Shown here: piece after piece, positions 20,968-32,364 of the stretch
How the letters are laid out: the number at the start of each line of letters is the position of its first letter
How positions within the stretch are numbered: the first letter of the stretch is position 1
Assembly: GCA_030604885.1 (NCBI GenBank)
Contig: JAUVUZ010000008.1
Location: forward strand, 1 to 64,000
Source of the DNA: Alphaproteobacteria bacterium
Lineage (GTDB): Bacteria > Pseudomonadota > Alphaproteobacteria > Rhodospirillales > Rhodospirillaceae
DNA length: 64,000 bases
Direction of reading: 5' to 3'
Made by a program: the position numbers and the translations under genes
The notes under the pieces: model-generated
The model's database searches: none
Seen by the model: the letters and a program-made list of their open reading frames with translations, nothing else
Told to the model about the DNA's origin: nothing

Positions 20968-22566
20968 ATGCATCGTCGATGGTTTCTGAAAAATCTCGCA
21001 ACGGCTGGTGTGGCGGCGGGGGCGGGCATCCTCGCCAAGCCGACGCTGCTTCGCGCCGCGTCGCCGAAGGTGTTGCGCTTCGTGCCGCAGGCCGATCTCG
21101 CCAATTTCGACCCGATCTGGGGCACTCAACTCGTGGTGCGCAACGCATCGGCGATGGTCTGGGACACGCTCTATGGCTTCGACGAGAAATTCCGGATCCA
21201 GAAGCAGATGCTGGAATCCGACGACGTGTCCGCCGACGGACTGGTTTGGACCTTCAAGCTGCGCCCGGGCCTAAAGTTCCACGACGGCGAGCCGGTCCGC
21301 GCCAAGGATGTGGTGGCCAGCCTCGACCGCTGGAGCCAGCGCGACAATATGGGTGTGATGGTGCGAGCGCTGCAGAAGGAACTGGTGGCGCGCGACGATC
21401 GCACCTTCCGCTGGACCCTCGGCAAGCCGTTCCCGAAGCTGCGCTTCGTTCTCGGCAAGATGAACACGCCGGTGGCGTTCATCATGCCCGAGCGCATCGC
21501 CAAGACCGATCCGTTCAAGAAGATTTCCGAGTACGTCGGCTCCGGCCCGTTCCGTTTCGTCGCCAACGAGTGGGTACCGGGATCGCAGGCGGTGTTTGAG
21601 CGCTTCGCCGACTATCTGCCGCGTGACGAAGCCGCGTCGTGGATGGCGGGCGGCAAGCGCGTGCTGCTCGACCGCGTCGAGTGGGTGACCATGCCCGATC
21701 CCTCGACCGCCGCCGCCGCGCTGCAGAACGGCGAGATCGATTGGTGGGAAGATCCGCTGCCCGATCTCGTGCCGCTGTTCCGTAACGCGGCGGGCGTCAC
21801 CGTCGATATCGCCGATCCGATGGGCAACGTCGGTTCGTTCCGCATGAATCACCTCCAGCCGCCGTTCAACAACGTCAAGGTGCGTCGCGCCGTTCTCACC
21901 GCGATCAGCCAGTCGAACTACATGCAGGCGGTGGTTGGCGACGATCCGAAGCTGTGGAAGCCGCTGCCGGGCTTCTTCACCCCCGACACCCCCTGGTACA
22001 CCGAGGACGGCGGCGAAGTCCTCAAGAATGGTGGCGACCTTGCCCTCGCCAAGAAGATGCTCGCCGAGAGCGGTTACGCGGGCGAGCCGGTGGTCTGCCT
22101 GATCGCGCAGAACCAGTCGATCGTCAAGGCGATGGGCGACGTTACCATCGACCTGCTCAAGCGCCTCGGCATGAATGTCGAGTTCGTCGCCACCGACTGG
22201 GCAACGGTGGGCTCTCGCCGCGCCAGCAAGGCGCCGGTCGCCGAAGGCGGCTGGAGCATGTTCCACTCCTGGCACAAAGGCGCGGACTGCATCGGGCCGT
22301 ACACCGGTGCGCGCGCCAGCGGCGATCATGCCTGGTTCGGCTGGCCGAGCGACGCCAACGTCGAGAAGGCGTTCGATGACTGGTTCGCCGCGACCAACCT
22401 CGCTGGCGAGCAGGACGCTCTGCGGCGTGTCAACCGCTACGGCCTCGAATCCGTGGTCTACGCGCCAACCGGCTTCTTCCGCACCTATGCGGCGTGGCGC
22501 AATTCGGTCAGCGGTATCGCCAAGGGGCCGCTGCCGTTCTTCTGGGGCGTCAACAAAACCGCGTGA
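20968..22566 (+). CDS. ABC transporter substrate-binding protein, family 5 (dipeptide/oligopeptide type)
   Basis: Twin-Arg-like leader MHRRWFLKNLATAGVAAGAG; SBP_bac_5 features DGLVWTFKLRPGLKFHDGEPVRAKDVVASLDRW. Confidence 0.9.
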   Translation: MHRRWFLKNLATAGVAAGAGILAKPTLLRAASPKVLRFVPQADLANFDPIWGTQLVVRNASAMVWDTLYGFDEKFRIQKQMLESDDVSADGLVWTFKLRPGLKFHDGEPVRAKDVVASLDRWSQRDNMGVMVRALQKELVARDDRTFRWTLGKPFPKLRFVLGKMNTPVAFIMPERIAKTDPFKKISEYVGSGPFRFVANEWVPGSQAVFERFADYLPRDEAASWMAGGKRVLLDRVEWVTMPDPSTAAAALQNGEIDWWEDPLPDLVPLFRNAAGVTVDIADPMGNVGSFRMNHLQPPFNNVKVRRAVLTAISQSNYMQAVVGDDPKLWKPLPGFFTPDTPWYTEDGGEVLKNGGDLALAKKMLAESGYAGEPVVCLIAQNQSIVKAMGDVTIDLLKRLGMNVEFVATDWATVGSRRASKAPVAEGGWSMFHSWHKGADCIGPYTGARASGDHAWFGWPSDANVEKAFDDWFAATNLAGEQDALRRVNRYGLESVVYAPTGFFRTYAAWRNSVSGIAKGPLPFFWGVNKTA

Positions 22567-22584
22567 TTGGAGGACGGACAGAGC

Positions 22585-23526
22585 ATGTACGGCTATATCG
22601 CGCGTCGCATTCTCTCCACCATTCCGGTGGTGCTCATCGTCGGCGTGATCGTCTTCAGCCTTCTGTTCGTCGCTCCCGGCGATCCGGCGGCGATCATCGC
22701 GGGGGATCAAGCGTCGCCCGCCGACGTCGAGCGAATTCGCCGCACCCTCGGACTGGACCAGAGCTTCCTGGTCCAGTTCGGCCATTGGTTCAGCCGGGTG
22801 ATGATGGGCGATCTCGGCACCTCGATCTTCAACGGCAAGCCGGTCACCGAACTGATTGGCCTACGCCTCGGCCCGACGCTGTCGCTGATGTCGGTGACAT
22901 TGACCTTCGCGGTGCTGATCGCGGTGCCGCTCGGCGTGCTCGCCGCGGCGCGGCAGGGCACCTGGGTCGACACCGGTGTGATGATGATGGCGGTGCTCGG
23001 GTTTTCGCTCCCGGTGTTCGTCGTCGGCTACCTTGTCACCTATGTCTTCGCGCTCCAGCTCCAGGCGTTTCCGGTGCAGGGATACCGGCCGCTCGACGAG
23101 GGCTTCTGGCCCTGGCTCCACGGGCTGATCCTGCCCGCGCTGTCCCTGGGCGGCGTCTACATCGCCCTGATCGCCCGCGTCACCCGCGCCGCGATGCTCG
23201 AGGTGCTCGGCCAGGATTACATCCGCACCGCGCGGGCCAAGGGCCTCGGCCTCGGCCGGGTGCTGTTCCTGCATGCGCTGAAGAACGCCTCGGTGCCGGT
23301 GGTGACCTCGATCGGCCTCGGCCTCGCGTTGCTGATCGGCGGCGCGGTGGTGACCGAGAGCGTGTTCGCCATCCCTGGCGTCGGCCGCCTCACCGTCGAC
23401 GCCATTCTCCAGCGCGACTACCCGGTGATCCAGGGTGTCGTGCTGGTGTTCAGCTTCGTTTATGTCGGCGTCAACCTGATGCTCGACCTGGTTTACACGC
23501 TTCTTGACCCGAGGATCGCCTATTGA
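22585..23526 (+). CDS. ABC transporter permease (DppB-like)
   Basis: MYGYIARRILSTIPVVLIVGVIVFSLLFVAPGDPA; EVLGQDYIRTARAKGLG. Confidence 0.92.
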   Translation: MYGYIARRILSTIPVVLIVGVIVFSLLFVAPGDPAAIIAGDQASPADVERIRRTLGLDQSFLVQFGHWFSRVMMGDLGTSIFNGKPVTELIGLRLGPTLSLMSVTLTFAVLIAVPLGVLAAARQGTWVDTGVMMMAVLGFSLPVFVVGYLVTYVFALQLQAFPVQGYRPLDEGFWPWLHGLILPALSLGGVYIALIARVTRAAMLEVLGQDYIRTARAKGLGLGRVLFLHALKNASVPVVTSIGLGLALLIGGAVVTESVFAIPGVGRLTVDAILQRDYPVIQGVVLVFSFVYVGVNLMLDLVYTLLDPRIAY

Positions 23527-24446
23527 GCGCCGCACCAGACCGTTTCCCGGATAGCGCCGTCGGGGTGATCGCCGCGCCCGAGATGCCGGATATCCTGCCG
23601 GAGTTCACGCCGCGCGCCGGCGTGATCGGCTTCCTCCGCCGCAACCCGAGAATCGCCGTGGGCGGCACGATCCTGCTGCTGTTGCTGTTTTGCGCGGTGT
23701 TCGCCGGGTATCTCGGGACCGTCGACCCGGCCGCGATCGCGCCCTCTCGCCGTGCCCGCCCGCCGTCGTCGGAGCACTGGTTCGGCACCGACATGATCGG
23801 CCGCGATCTCTATTCGCGGGTGGTTTACGGCACCCGCGTGTCGCTGTTCGTCGGATTTGCGGTGGCGCTGGTGGCGTCGGGCATCGGCCTTGCGATCGGC
23901 CTCGTCGCGGGCTTCCTCAAGTGGGTCGACGGCCCGGTGATGCGGGTGATGGACGGCCTGATGTCGATCCCGCCGATCCTCCTGGCGGTGGCGCTGATGG
24001 CGCTGACCCGGGGCAGCGTCGGCAACGTGGTGATCGCAATCGCGATCGCCGACGTACCGCGAGTCTGCCGCCTGGTGCGCAGTTCGGTGCTGTCGCTGCG
24101 AGAACTGCCGTTCATCGAGGGCGCGGTGACCGCGGGCAGCAGCACGCCGCGCGTCATCCTGCGCCACGTGCTGCCCAACACTCTCGCGCCGCTCACCGTG
24201 CAGGCCACCTACATCTGCGCCAGCGCGATGATCACCGAGGCGATCCTGTCGTTCATCGGCGCGGGCTCGCCGCCCGACGTGCCGTCGTGGGGCAACATCA
24301 TGGCCGAGGGGCGGATGCTCTGGCAGGTCAAGCCGTTCATCATCGCGTTCCCCGCCGTGTCGCTGTCGATCACGGTGCTCGCGGTGAACCTGCTCGGCGA
24401 CGGCCTGCGCGACCTCCTCGACCCCCGTTCCGCGACGAAGGCGTAG
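23523..24446 (+). CDS. ABC transporter permease (DppC-like)
   Basis: [50 protein letters not shown]. Confidence 0.92.
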   Translation: MSAAPDRFPDSAVGVIAAPEMPDILPEFTPRAGVIGFLRRNPRIAVGGTILLLLLFCAVFAGYLGTVDPAAIAPSRRARPPSSEHWFGTDMIGRDLYSRVVYGTRVSLFVGFAVALVASGIGLAIGLVAGFLKWVDGPVMRVMDGLMSIPPILLAVALMALTRGSVGNVVIAIAIADVPRVCRLVRSSVLSLRELPFIEGAVTAGSSTPRVILRHVLPNTLAPLTVQATYICASAMITEAILSFIGAGSPPDVPSWGNIMAEGRMLWQVKPFIIAFPAVSLSITVLAVNLLGDGLRDLLDPRSATKA

Positions 24447-24450
24447 TGGC

Positions 24451-25437
24451 ATGGCATTGCTTGAAGTCAGCGATTTGCAGATTCACTTCCGCACCCAGGG
24501 CGGTGGCGTCAACCGGTCGGTCGACGGCCTGTCGTTTGCGGTGGAGGAAGGCGAGACTCTCGCCATCGTCGGGGAATCCGGGTGCGGCAAGTCGATCACC
24601 TCGATGTCGATCCTCGGGCTGGTGCCGCAGCCGCCCGGCAAGATCGCGGGCAGCATCCGCTTCGGCGACCGCGACCTGTTGCAGCTCTCCGACATCGAGA
24701 TGCGCAAGCTCCGCGGCAACGAGATCTCGATGATCTTCCAGGAACCGATGACCAGCCTTAATCCGGTGCTGACCGTCGGTCGCCAGATCGCCGAGGTGCT
24801 GCGCCTGCACCAGAAGCTCGACGGCGGGACGGCGACGGCGCGCGCGGTGGAACTGCTGGGGCAGGTGGGAATCCCCGAGCCCGCGCGGCGGGTGCGCGAG
24901 TATCCGCACCAACTCTCCGGCGGCATGCGCCAGCGGGTGATGATCGCCATCGCGCTCGCCTGCTCGCCCAAGCTGTTGATCGCCGACGAGCCGACCACCG
25001 CGCTCGACGTGACGATCCAGGCGCAGATTCTCGATTTGATGCGCAACCTCAAGACCCAAACCGGCGCGGCGATCATCCTGATCACCCACGATCTCGGCGT
25101 CGTCGCCGAGGTCGCCGAGCGGGTGATGGTGATGTACGCCGGGCGCAAGGTCGAGGAAGCGCCGGTGCGCGAACTCTTCCGCGACATGCGCCACCCCTAT
25201 ACGCGCGGCCTGCTGGGCGCGGTGCCGCGCCTCGGCGGTTCGGTTTCCGGCGCGACGGATCGTCTGTCGGAAATTCCCGGAACGGTGCCGAGCTTGTCGC
25301 GGCGGATCACCGGGTGCGTCTTCGCCGACCGCTGTTCCGAGGCGCGCGACGTTTGCCGCGCGGTGGTTCCCGGCCTGCGCCGCACCGGCCCCCGCCACGT
25401 CGTCGCGTGTCATCTTTGCGAGGGAGAGCCGGTATGA
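24451..25437 (+). CDS. ABC transporter ATP-binding protein (DppD-like)
   Basis: [57 protein letters not shown]. Confidence 0.93.
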   Translation: MALLEVSDLQIHFRTQGGGVNRSVDGLSFAVEEGETLAIVGESGCGKSITSMSILGLVPQPPGKIAGSIRFGDRDLLQLSDIEMRKLRGNEISMIFQEPMTSLNPVLTVGRQIAEVLRLHQKLDGGTATARAVELLGQVGIPEPARRVREYPHQLSGGMRQRVMIAIALACSPKLLIADEPTTALDVTIQAQILDLMRNLKTQTGAAIILITHDLGVVAEVAERVMVMYAGRKVEEAPVRELFRDMRHPYTRGLLGAVPRLGGSVSGATDRLSEIPGTVPSLSRRITGCVFADRCSEARDVCRAVVPGLRRTGPRHVVACHLCEGEPV

Positions 25438-26414
25438 GCATCCCGATTCTCGAACTCAACGACGTGCGCAAGCGCTATCCGGTCGGCTCGCGCCTGCCGG
25501 GGCGGCAGCGCCGCTTCGTCCACGCGGTGGACGGCGTGTCGTTCGGCATCGCGCGCGGCGAGACGCTGTCGCTGGTCGGCGAATCCGGCTGCGGCAAGTC
25601 CACTGTCGGCCGCACCATCCTCCGTCTCACCGACGTCACCTCGGGGCAGGTGGTGTTGAACGGCATGCGCATCGACGGCCTGTCGCCGCGCGGCCTGCGG
25701 CCGTATCGCCGCTCGGTGCAGATCGTCTTCCAGGACCCGTTCTCGAGCCTCAATCCGCGCATGCGGGTGCGCGACATTCTCGCGGAACCGATCCGCAACT
25801 TCGGTCTCGCCACGTCGGCGGCGGACCTCGAAGCCCAACTCGTCGATCTGATCACCAAGGTCGGCCTCCGGGGGGAGGCGCTCGACCGCCGCCCGCACGA
25901 GTTTTCGGGCGGGCAACGGCAGCGCATCGGCATCGCCAAGGCCCTGGCGACGCGCCCCGACCTGATCATCTGCGACGAGGCGGTCTCGGCCCTCGACGTT
26001 TCGGTGAAGTCGCAGATCGTCAACCTGCTCGCCGACCTGCAGCGGGAGATGGGGCTATCGCTGCTGTTCATCAGCCACGATCTCGCGATCGTCGAATATC
26101 TCACCCATCGCGTCGCGGTGATGTACCTCGGCAAGATCATGGAAATCGGCAGCCGCCGGCAGATTTTCGGCGCGCCCAAGCATCCGTATACCAAGGCGCT
26201 GCTGTCGGCGGTTCCGGTGCCCGATCCGGAGGCCGAGCGGTCCCGCATCGTGCTCGAAGGCGACATTCCGAGCCCGATCGCACCGCCGCGCGGCTGCCGC
26301 TTCCACACCCGCTGCCCGCTCGCGTTCACGCGCTGCCGCGAAGAGGAGCCGGTGCTTGCGGTGCAGGCGGAAGGCCACGAGGTGGCCTGCCACCTCACCG
26401 AAGCCGGGAACTAA
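25434..26414 (+). CDS. ABC transporter ATP-binding protein (DppF/OppF-like)
   Basis: [60 protein letters not shown]. Confidence 0.93.
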   Translation: MSIPILELNDVRKRYPVGSRLPGRQRRFVHAVDGVSFGIARGETLSLVGESGCGKSTVGRTILRLTDVTSGQVVLNGMRIDGLSPRGLRPYRRSVQIVFQDPFSSLNPRMRVRDILAEPIRNFGLATSAADLEAQLVDLITKVGLRGEALDRRPHEFSGGQRQRIGIAKALATRPDLIICDEAVSALDVSVKSQIVNLLADLQREMGLSLLFISHDLAIVEYLTHRVAVMYLGKIMEIGSRRQIFGAPKHPYTKALLSAVPVPDPEAERSRIVLEGDIPSPIAPPRGCRFHTRCPLAFTRCREEEPVLAVQAEGHEVACHLTEAGN

Positions 26415-26424
26415 GGAGACTGGA

Positions 26425-27867
26425 ATGTACGATCTCGCTATTCTCGGGGCGCGGCTGATCGACGGCAGCGGCGCGCCCGGGGAGGAAACCGACCTCGCGG
26501 TGAGCGATGGGCGGATCGCCCGGATCGGCAGCATCGCGGCCGGGACGGCACGGCGCGTCGTGCAGGCCGAGGGGCGGGTTCTCGCGCCCGGGTTCATCGA
26601 TTCCCATACCCACGACGACGGCTATCTGCTCACCAACCCGACGATGGTGCCGAAGGTGTCGCAAGGCGTGACCACTGTGGTCACCGGCAACTGCGGCATC
26701 AGCCTCGCGCCGCTGGTGCGTGAGACCGTGCCCCAGCCGCTCGATTTGCTCGGCCCCGATCGCCTGTTCCGGTTCGCGCGCTTCGCCGATTGGACGCAGG
26801 CGGTGGATGCCGCCAATCCGGCGACCAACGTTGTGCCTCTGGTCGGACACACCACCCTGCGCGTCGCGGCGATGGACGACGTCGGCCGGCCCGCCGATAC
26901 CGGCGAAATCGCGAAAATGTGCGGCCTGCTGACCGAGGCGATGGACGCGGGGGCGTTCGGCATTTCCACCGGCACCTTCTATCCGCCCGCCGCCGCCGCG
27001 CCGCTCGCGGAAATCATCGCGGTGTGCGCGCCGCTCGCGGGGCGGCGGGCGATCTATGCCACCCATCTCCGCGACGAGGCCGACGCGATCGTTCCGGCGA
27101 TGGAGAAAGCTCTCGCCGCCGGTCGTTCGTGCGCCGCGACGGTGGTGTTCTCACACCACAAGCTCGCAGGCGCGGCCAATCACGGCCGGTCGCGCGAGAC
27201 CCTGGCGATGATCGACCGCGCTGCCGAAACCCAGCCGGTGTGCATCGACTGCCACCCCTATCCGGCGACCTCGACGATGCTGCGTCTCGACCGGGTGCGA
27301 CTGGCGAGCCGCACTCTGGTCACCTGGTCGAAGGGCTATCCGGAAGCATCGGGGCGCGACTTCGCCGAAGTCTGCGCCGAACTCGGACTCGACGACGCGG
27401 CAGCGGTGGCACGCCTCGCGCCCGCCGGAGCGATCTATTTCCTCATGGACGAGGCGGACGTGAAGCGGATATTCCGCCACCCCCGCACCATGGTCGGGTC
27501 CGACGGCCTGCCGTTCGATCCGCACCCGCATCCGCGCCAGTGGGGCACCTTCCCCCGCGTTCTCGGCGCGTTCGTGCGCGAGCAGGGCGTGCTCGGGCTG
27601 GAGGAGGCGGTGCATCGGATGACTGGCTTGGCGGCATCGAGCTATGGGCTGGTGGAGCGCGGCTTGCTCAAGGAAGGCTATTGGGCGGATCTGGTGCTCT
27701 TCGACCCCGATGCGGTCGGCGATCGCGCCACCTTCGCCGCGCCGATCCAGACCAGCACCGGGATTTCCGGGGTTTGGGTGAACGGCGAGATGGTGTGGAA
27801 CGGCAGCGCGCCGGTGACGACCGAGGCACGGCACGGTAGGGTTTTGCGCCCGGCGGCGCGGATTTAG
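26425..27867 (+). CDS. D-aminoacylase / N-acyl-D-amino-acid deacylase (amidohydrolase), copy 1
   Basis: MYDLAILGARLIDGSGAPGEETDLAVSDGRIARIG; GFIDSHTHDDGYLLTNPTMVPKVSQGVTTVVTGNCGISLAPL. Confidence 0.87.
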   Translation: MYDLAILGARLIDGSGAPGEETDLAVSDGRIARIGSIAAGTARRVVQAEGRVLAPGFIDSHTHDDGYLLTNPTMVPKVSQGVTTVVTGNCGISLAPLVRETVPQPLDLLGPDRLFRFARFADWTQAVDAANPATNVVPLVGHTTLRVAAMDDVGRPADTGEIAKMCGLLTEAMDAGAFGISTGTFYPPAAAAPLAEIIAVCAPLAGRRAIYATHLRDEADAIVPAMEKALAAGRSCAATVVFSHHKLAGAANHGRSRETLAMIDRAAETQPVCIDCHPYPATSTMLRLDRVRLASRTLVTWSKGYPEASGRDFAEVCAELGLDDAAAVARLAPAGAIYFLMDEADVKRIFRHPRTMVGSDGLPFDPHPHPRQWGTFPRVLGAFVREQGVLGLEEAVHRMTGLAASSYGLVERGLLKEGYWADLVLFDPDAVGDRATFAAPIQTSTGISGVWVNGEMVWNGSAPVTTEARHGRVLRPAARI

Positions 27868-27879
27868 GAGAGTCAGCAG

Positions 27880-29322
27880 ATGGTCGGTGAGTACGACCTC
27901 GTCGTTCGCGGCGGCATGGTGATCGACGGAACCAACCGGCCGCGCTTCCGCGCCGATATCGGGGTCCGGGACGGGCGGATCGCCGCCGTCGGCGATCTCG
28001 GCGGGGCGACGGCGCGGGAGGTTCTCGACGCGGCGGGGCGGATCGTCGCGCCCGGGTTTATCGACTCCCACACCCACGACGATCAGGCGCTGTTCGTCGA
28101 TCCGGAGATGATGGCGAAGGTTTCGCAGGGCGTGACCACGGTGATCACCGGCAACTGCGGCATCAGTTCCGCACCGATGACCACGGCGCGGCCCCTTCCT
28201 CCGCCGTTCAACCTTCTCGATCTGCCCGACGACCGGAGCTTTGCCGCGTTCGCCGACTATTTCGACGCCCTTGCCGATGCGCCACCGTCGGTGAACGTCG
28301 TGGGTCTGGTGGGGCATGCGTCGCTGCGCGTGCGGGCGATGGGTCGCGATCTCGATCGTCCCGCAAGCGCGGCGGAGATTGAGGAGATGCGGGAGACGCT
28401 GCGGCAAAGCCTCGAAGGTGGGGCGGTGGGGTTGTCCTCGGGACTGGTGTATCCCCCCGCCGCCGCCGCACCGATGGCGGAGCTGATCGAGATCGGCCGG
28501 CCGCTCGCCGAGTTTGGCGGCATCTACGTGACCCACATGCGCAATGAGGAAGACCGCGTGTTCGAAGCGCTGGAGGAGACCTTCGGCATCGGCCGCGCGC
28601 TCGGGATTCCGGTGGTGATCTCGCATCACAAGGTGATGTACCCGCGCAACTTCGGGCGTTCCGCCGCGACCCTGCCGCGCATCCGCGAGGCGATGGCGAA
28701 CCAGCGGGTGGGTCTCGACTGTTATCCCTATCATGCGAGTTCGACGATGATCCGCAGCGATCCCGCACTCGACGAGATGCGGGTGATCATTGCCGAGAGC
28801 GGCCCGCACCCGGAGTGCGACGGCCGCGAGCTTGCCGAGATCGCCGCCGAGTGGGGGGTGAAACCGCACGAGGCGGCGCGCCGCCTGCAGCCCGGCACCG
28901 CGGTCTACTTCACCATGGACGAAAACGACGTGCGGCGGATCCTGGCGTTCCCGCAGACCATGGTCGGTTCCGATGGAATCTGCGTCGGCAAGCGGCCGCA
29001 CCCGCGCCTTTGGGGAACCTTTCCCCGAGTCCTTGGCCACTATAGCCGCGATGTCGGGTTGTTTCCGCTCGAAACGGCGGTGTGGAAGATGACCGGCCTT
29101 TCCGCCGCGACCTTCGGCCTCGATGATCGTGGCGTGCTGCGTGTCGGCGCGGCGGCGGATATCACCGTGTTCGATGCGGATACGGTTCGGGACGCGGCAA
29201 ATTTCGAAACCCCGAGCGAGGCTGCCGAAGGGATCGCTGCGGTGGTGGTGAACGGCGCGATCACCTTGCGCGACGGCCTCCACACCGGTGCGCGCGCAGG
29301 TGTTCCCCTGCGGCGCGCCTGA
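27880..29322 (+). CDS. D-aminoacylase / N-acyl-D-amino-acid deacylase, copy 2
   Basis: PGFIDSHTHDDQALFVDPEMMAKVSQGVTTVITGNCGISSAPM; same architecture as the upstream gene. Confidence 0.87.
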   Translation: MVGEYDLVVRGGMVIDGTNRPRFRADIGVRDGRIAAVGDLGGATAREVLDAAGRIVAPGFIDSHTHDDQALFVDPEMMAKVSQGVTTVITGNCGISSAPMTTARPLPPPFNLLDLPDDRSFAAFADYFDALADAPPSVNVVGLVGHASLRVRAMGRDLDRPASAAEIEEMRETLRQSLEGGAVGLSSGLVYPPAAAAPMAELIEIGRPLAEFGGIYVTHMRNEEDRVFEALEETFGIGRALGIPVVISHHKVMYPRNFGRSAATLPRIREAMANQRVGLDCYPYHASSTMIRSDPALDEMRVIIAESGPHPECDGRELAEIAAEWGVKPHEAARRLQPGTAVYFTMDENDVRRILAFPQTMVGSDGICVGKRPHPRLWGTFPRVLGHYSRDVGLFPLETAVWKMTGLSAATFGLDDRGVLRVGAAADITVFDADTVRDAANFETPSEAAEGIAAVVVNGAITLRDGLHTGARAGVPLRRA

Positions 29323-29331
29323 GCCTCGGCG

Positions 29332-30276
29332 TCAGTATCCGCGCGCGACGTCCACGGTGACCGGCAGGGTGTGCTGGCGTCGGTACTGACGGATGTTGCG
29401 CGCGACGGTCTCGGCGGCGCTTTCGCGCGGCGTCGGTGCGGAGAGATGGGGGAGGACGCTGACCCGAGGGTGCGACCAGAAACGGGAGTCCCGCGGCAGG
29501 GGTTCGACGTCGAACACGTCGAGGACGGCGTGGTAGAGATTACCCGCGTCGAGCGCGGCGAGCAGATCGTCGGCGACGATCAGCGGGCCGCGCGCGAAGT
29601 TGATGATCCCGGCGTCGCGCGGCAACAGGGCAAGCCGCTCCGCGTTCAGCAACCCCCGGGTTTCCGGCGTCAGCGGCAGAAGGCAGACGAGGATTTCGGA
29701 CCGCGCCAGAATGGTTTCGAGACCATCCATGCCGTGGTGGATTTCGATGTCGTTCACTGTCTTTGGCGAGCGGCTCCAGCCGGTGACGTTGAAGCCGGCG
29801 CTCTTGAGCAGCTTGGCGGCGGCGAGGCCGAGTTCGCCCAACCCCAGCACTCCGACGGTCACATCCTCGGCGGGGCGGTAGGGCAACTGCTCCCAGCGTC
29901 GCTCGCGCTGGAAAGCGGCGTAGGTCGGCATCCGGCGGAACAGGTAGTAGGTCCAGGCGAGAGCGGATTCCGCCATGGTTTTGCTCATCCGCGGATCGAC
30001 GAGGCGGACGATCGGGATTCCGGCGCTGCCGTATTCGGCCACCAGGCGCTCGACCCCCGCCCACAGGCTGTGGACCCATTTGAGGTTGGGGAGCTTGGCG
30101 AGGTTGTCCGGGTTGGGGCCCGCGACGATGGCGATGTCGATGTCGGCGTAGGATTCTGCCGTCAATCGGCGGAACGACACCACCGGCTCCTGCCGGAGCG
30201 CATCGCCGAGCACCTGGAGCCAGAGGGTTTCGTCGGTGTCGGTCATTTCCGAGACGAGGGCGATGTGCGGGCGCAT
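29332..30276 (-). CDS. D-2-hydroxyacid dehydrogenase (GhrA-like)
   Basis: VGVLGLGELGLAAAKLLKSAGFNVTGWSRSPK; GIINFARGPLIVADDLLAALDAGNLYHAVLDVFDVEPLP. Confidence 0.85.
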   Translation of the reverse strand: MRPHIALVSEMTDTDETLWLQVLGDALRQEPVVSFRRLTAESYADIDIAIVAGPNPDNLAKLPNLKWVHSLWAGVERLVAEYGSAGIPIVRLVDPRMSKTMAESALAWTYYLFRRMPTYAAFQRERRWEQLPYRPAEDVTVGVLGLGELGLAAAKLLKSAGFNVTGWSRSPKTVNDIEIHHGMDGLETILARSEILVCLLPLTPETRGLLNAERLALLPRDAGIINFARGPLIVADDLLAALDAGNLYHAVLDVFDVEPLPRDSRFWSHPRVSVLPHLSAPTPRESAAETVARNIRQYRRQHTLPVTVDVARGY

Positions 30277-30338
30277 GGCGGAGCCTTCCTGAAGGGTGCA
30301 CCGCTCCGGCAAGGGAGCGGCGCTGGGGAGATGAGGCG

Positions 30339-31043
30339 TTACTGCGCGGCCTTGAAGGCTTCGTAGCGCGCCTTGTTTCCCTCGTTCGGCGGATAGAGGC
30401 CGGGCAGGGGGGTGCCCTTCTCAACTTCGCTCATGATCCAGCCTTCGAGGCGTTCCTGCTCGACCGCGACCGGCACGATTTCGTCGATCAGCGCCTGCGG
30501 GATCACCACCGCGCCATCGTCGTCGACCACGATCGCGTCGCCCGGGAACACCGCGACGCCGCCGCAACCCACCGGCTCCTGCCAGTTGACGAAGGTGAGA
30601 CCGGCCACCGACGGCGGCGCGGCGACGCCGTCGCACCATACCGCGAGGCCGGAGGCGAGCACGCCCGCGACGTCGCGGACCACGCCGTCGGTCACCAGAC
30701 CGGCGACGCCGCGCTTCGCCATGCGCGAGCAGAGGATGTCGCCGAAGATGCCCGCGTCGGTGATGCCCATCGCGTCGACCACCGCGATGCAGCCTTCCGG
30801 CATCGCCTCGATCGCGGCGCGGGTGGAGATCGGCGACGACCACGACGCCGGGGTGGCGAGATCCTCGCGCGCCGGGACGAAGCGCAGCGTGAACGCCTCG
30901 CCGACGATTCGGCCCTGGCCTTCGCGCAGCGGCTTGGTGCCGCGCAGCCAGACGTTGCGCAGGCCTTTTTTAAGCAGGACGGTGGTCAGGGTCGCGGTCG
31001 AGACGTGCTTCAGCGCCGCGACGATCTCGGGGGAGAGAGCCAT
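30339..31043 (-). CDS. RraA-family protein (possible 4-hydroxy-4-methyl-2-oxoglutarate aldolase-like)
   Basis: GRIVGEAFTLRFVPAREDL, VDAMGITDAGIFGDILCSRMAKRGVAGLVTDGVVRDV, VGCGGVAVFPGDAIVVDDDGAVVIP. Confidence 0.8.
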   Translation of the reverse strand: MALSPEIVAALKHVSTATLTTVLLKKGLRNVWLRGTKPLREGQGRIVGEAFTLRFVPAREDLATPASWSSPISTRAAIEAMPEGCIAVVDAMGITDAGIFGDILCSRMAKRGVAGLVTDGVVRDVAGVLASGLAVWCDGVAAPPSVAGLTFVNWQEPVGCGGVAVFPGDAIVVDDDGAVVIPQALIDEIVPVAVEQERLEGWIMSEVEKGTPLPGLYPPNEGNKARYEAFKAAQ

Positions 31044-31055
31044 GTTCGGGTGTCC

Positions 31056-32258
<1,203 letters not shown>

Positions 32259-32364
32259 TCTAGAAAACCTCTGCCAAGCTGAATTTCGCGGTCGAGTATG
32301 GGCGGAGGAGTCAGGGTAAAAAATCTATATAATCGTGAATTCAGACGATATAAAATCTATCTTC

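Noticed and set aside
30339-31043. Annotation as menG (demethylmenaquinone methyltransferase) or true RNase E regulator RraA
   Set aside because: Longer than RraA and in a catabolic context; the family name is historically misapplied and an aldolase-like role is more likely.
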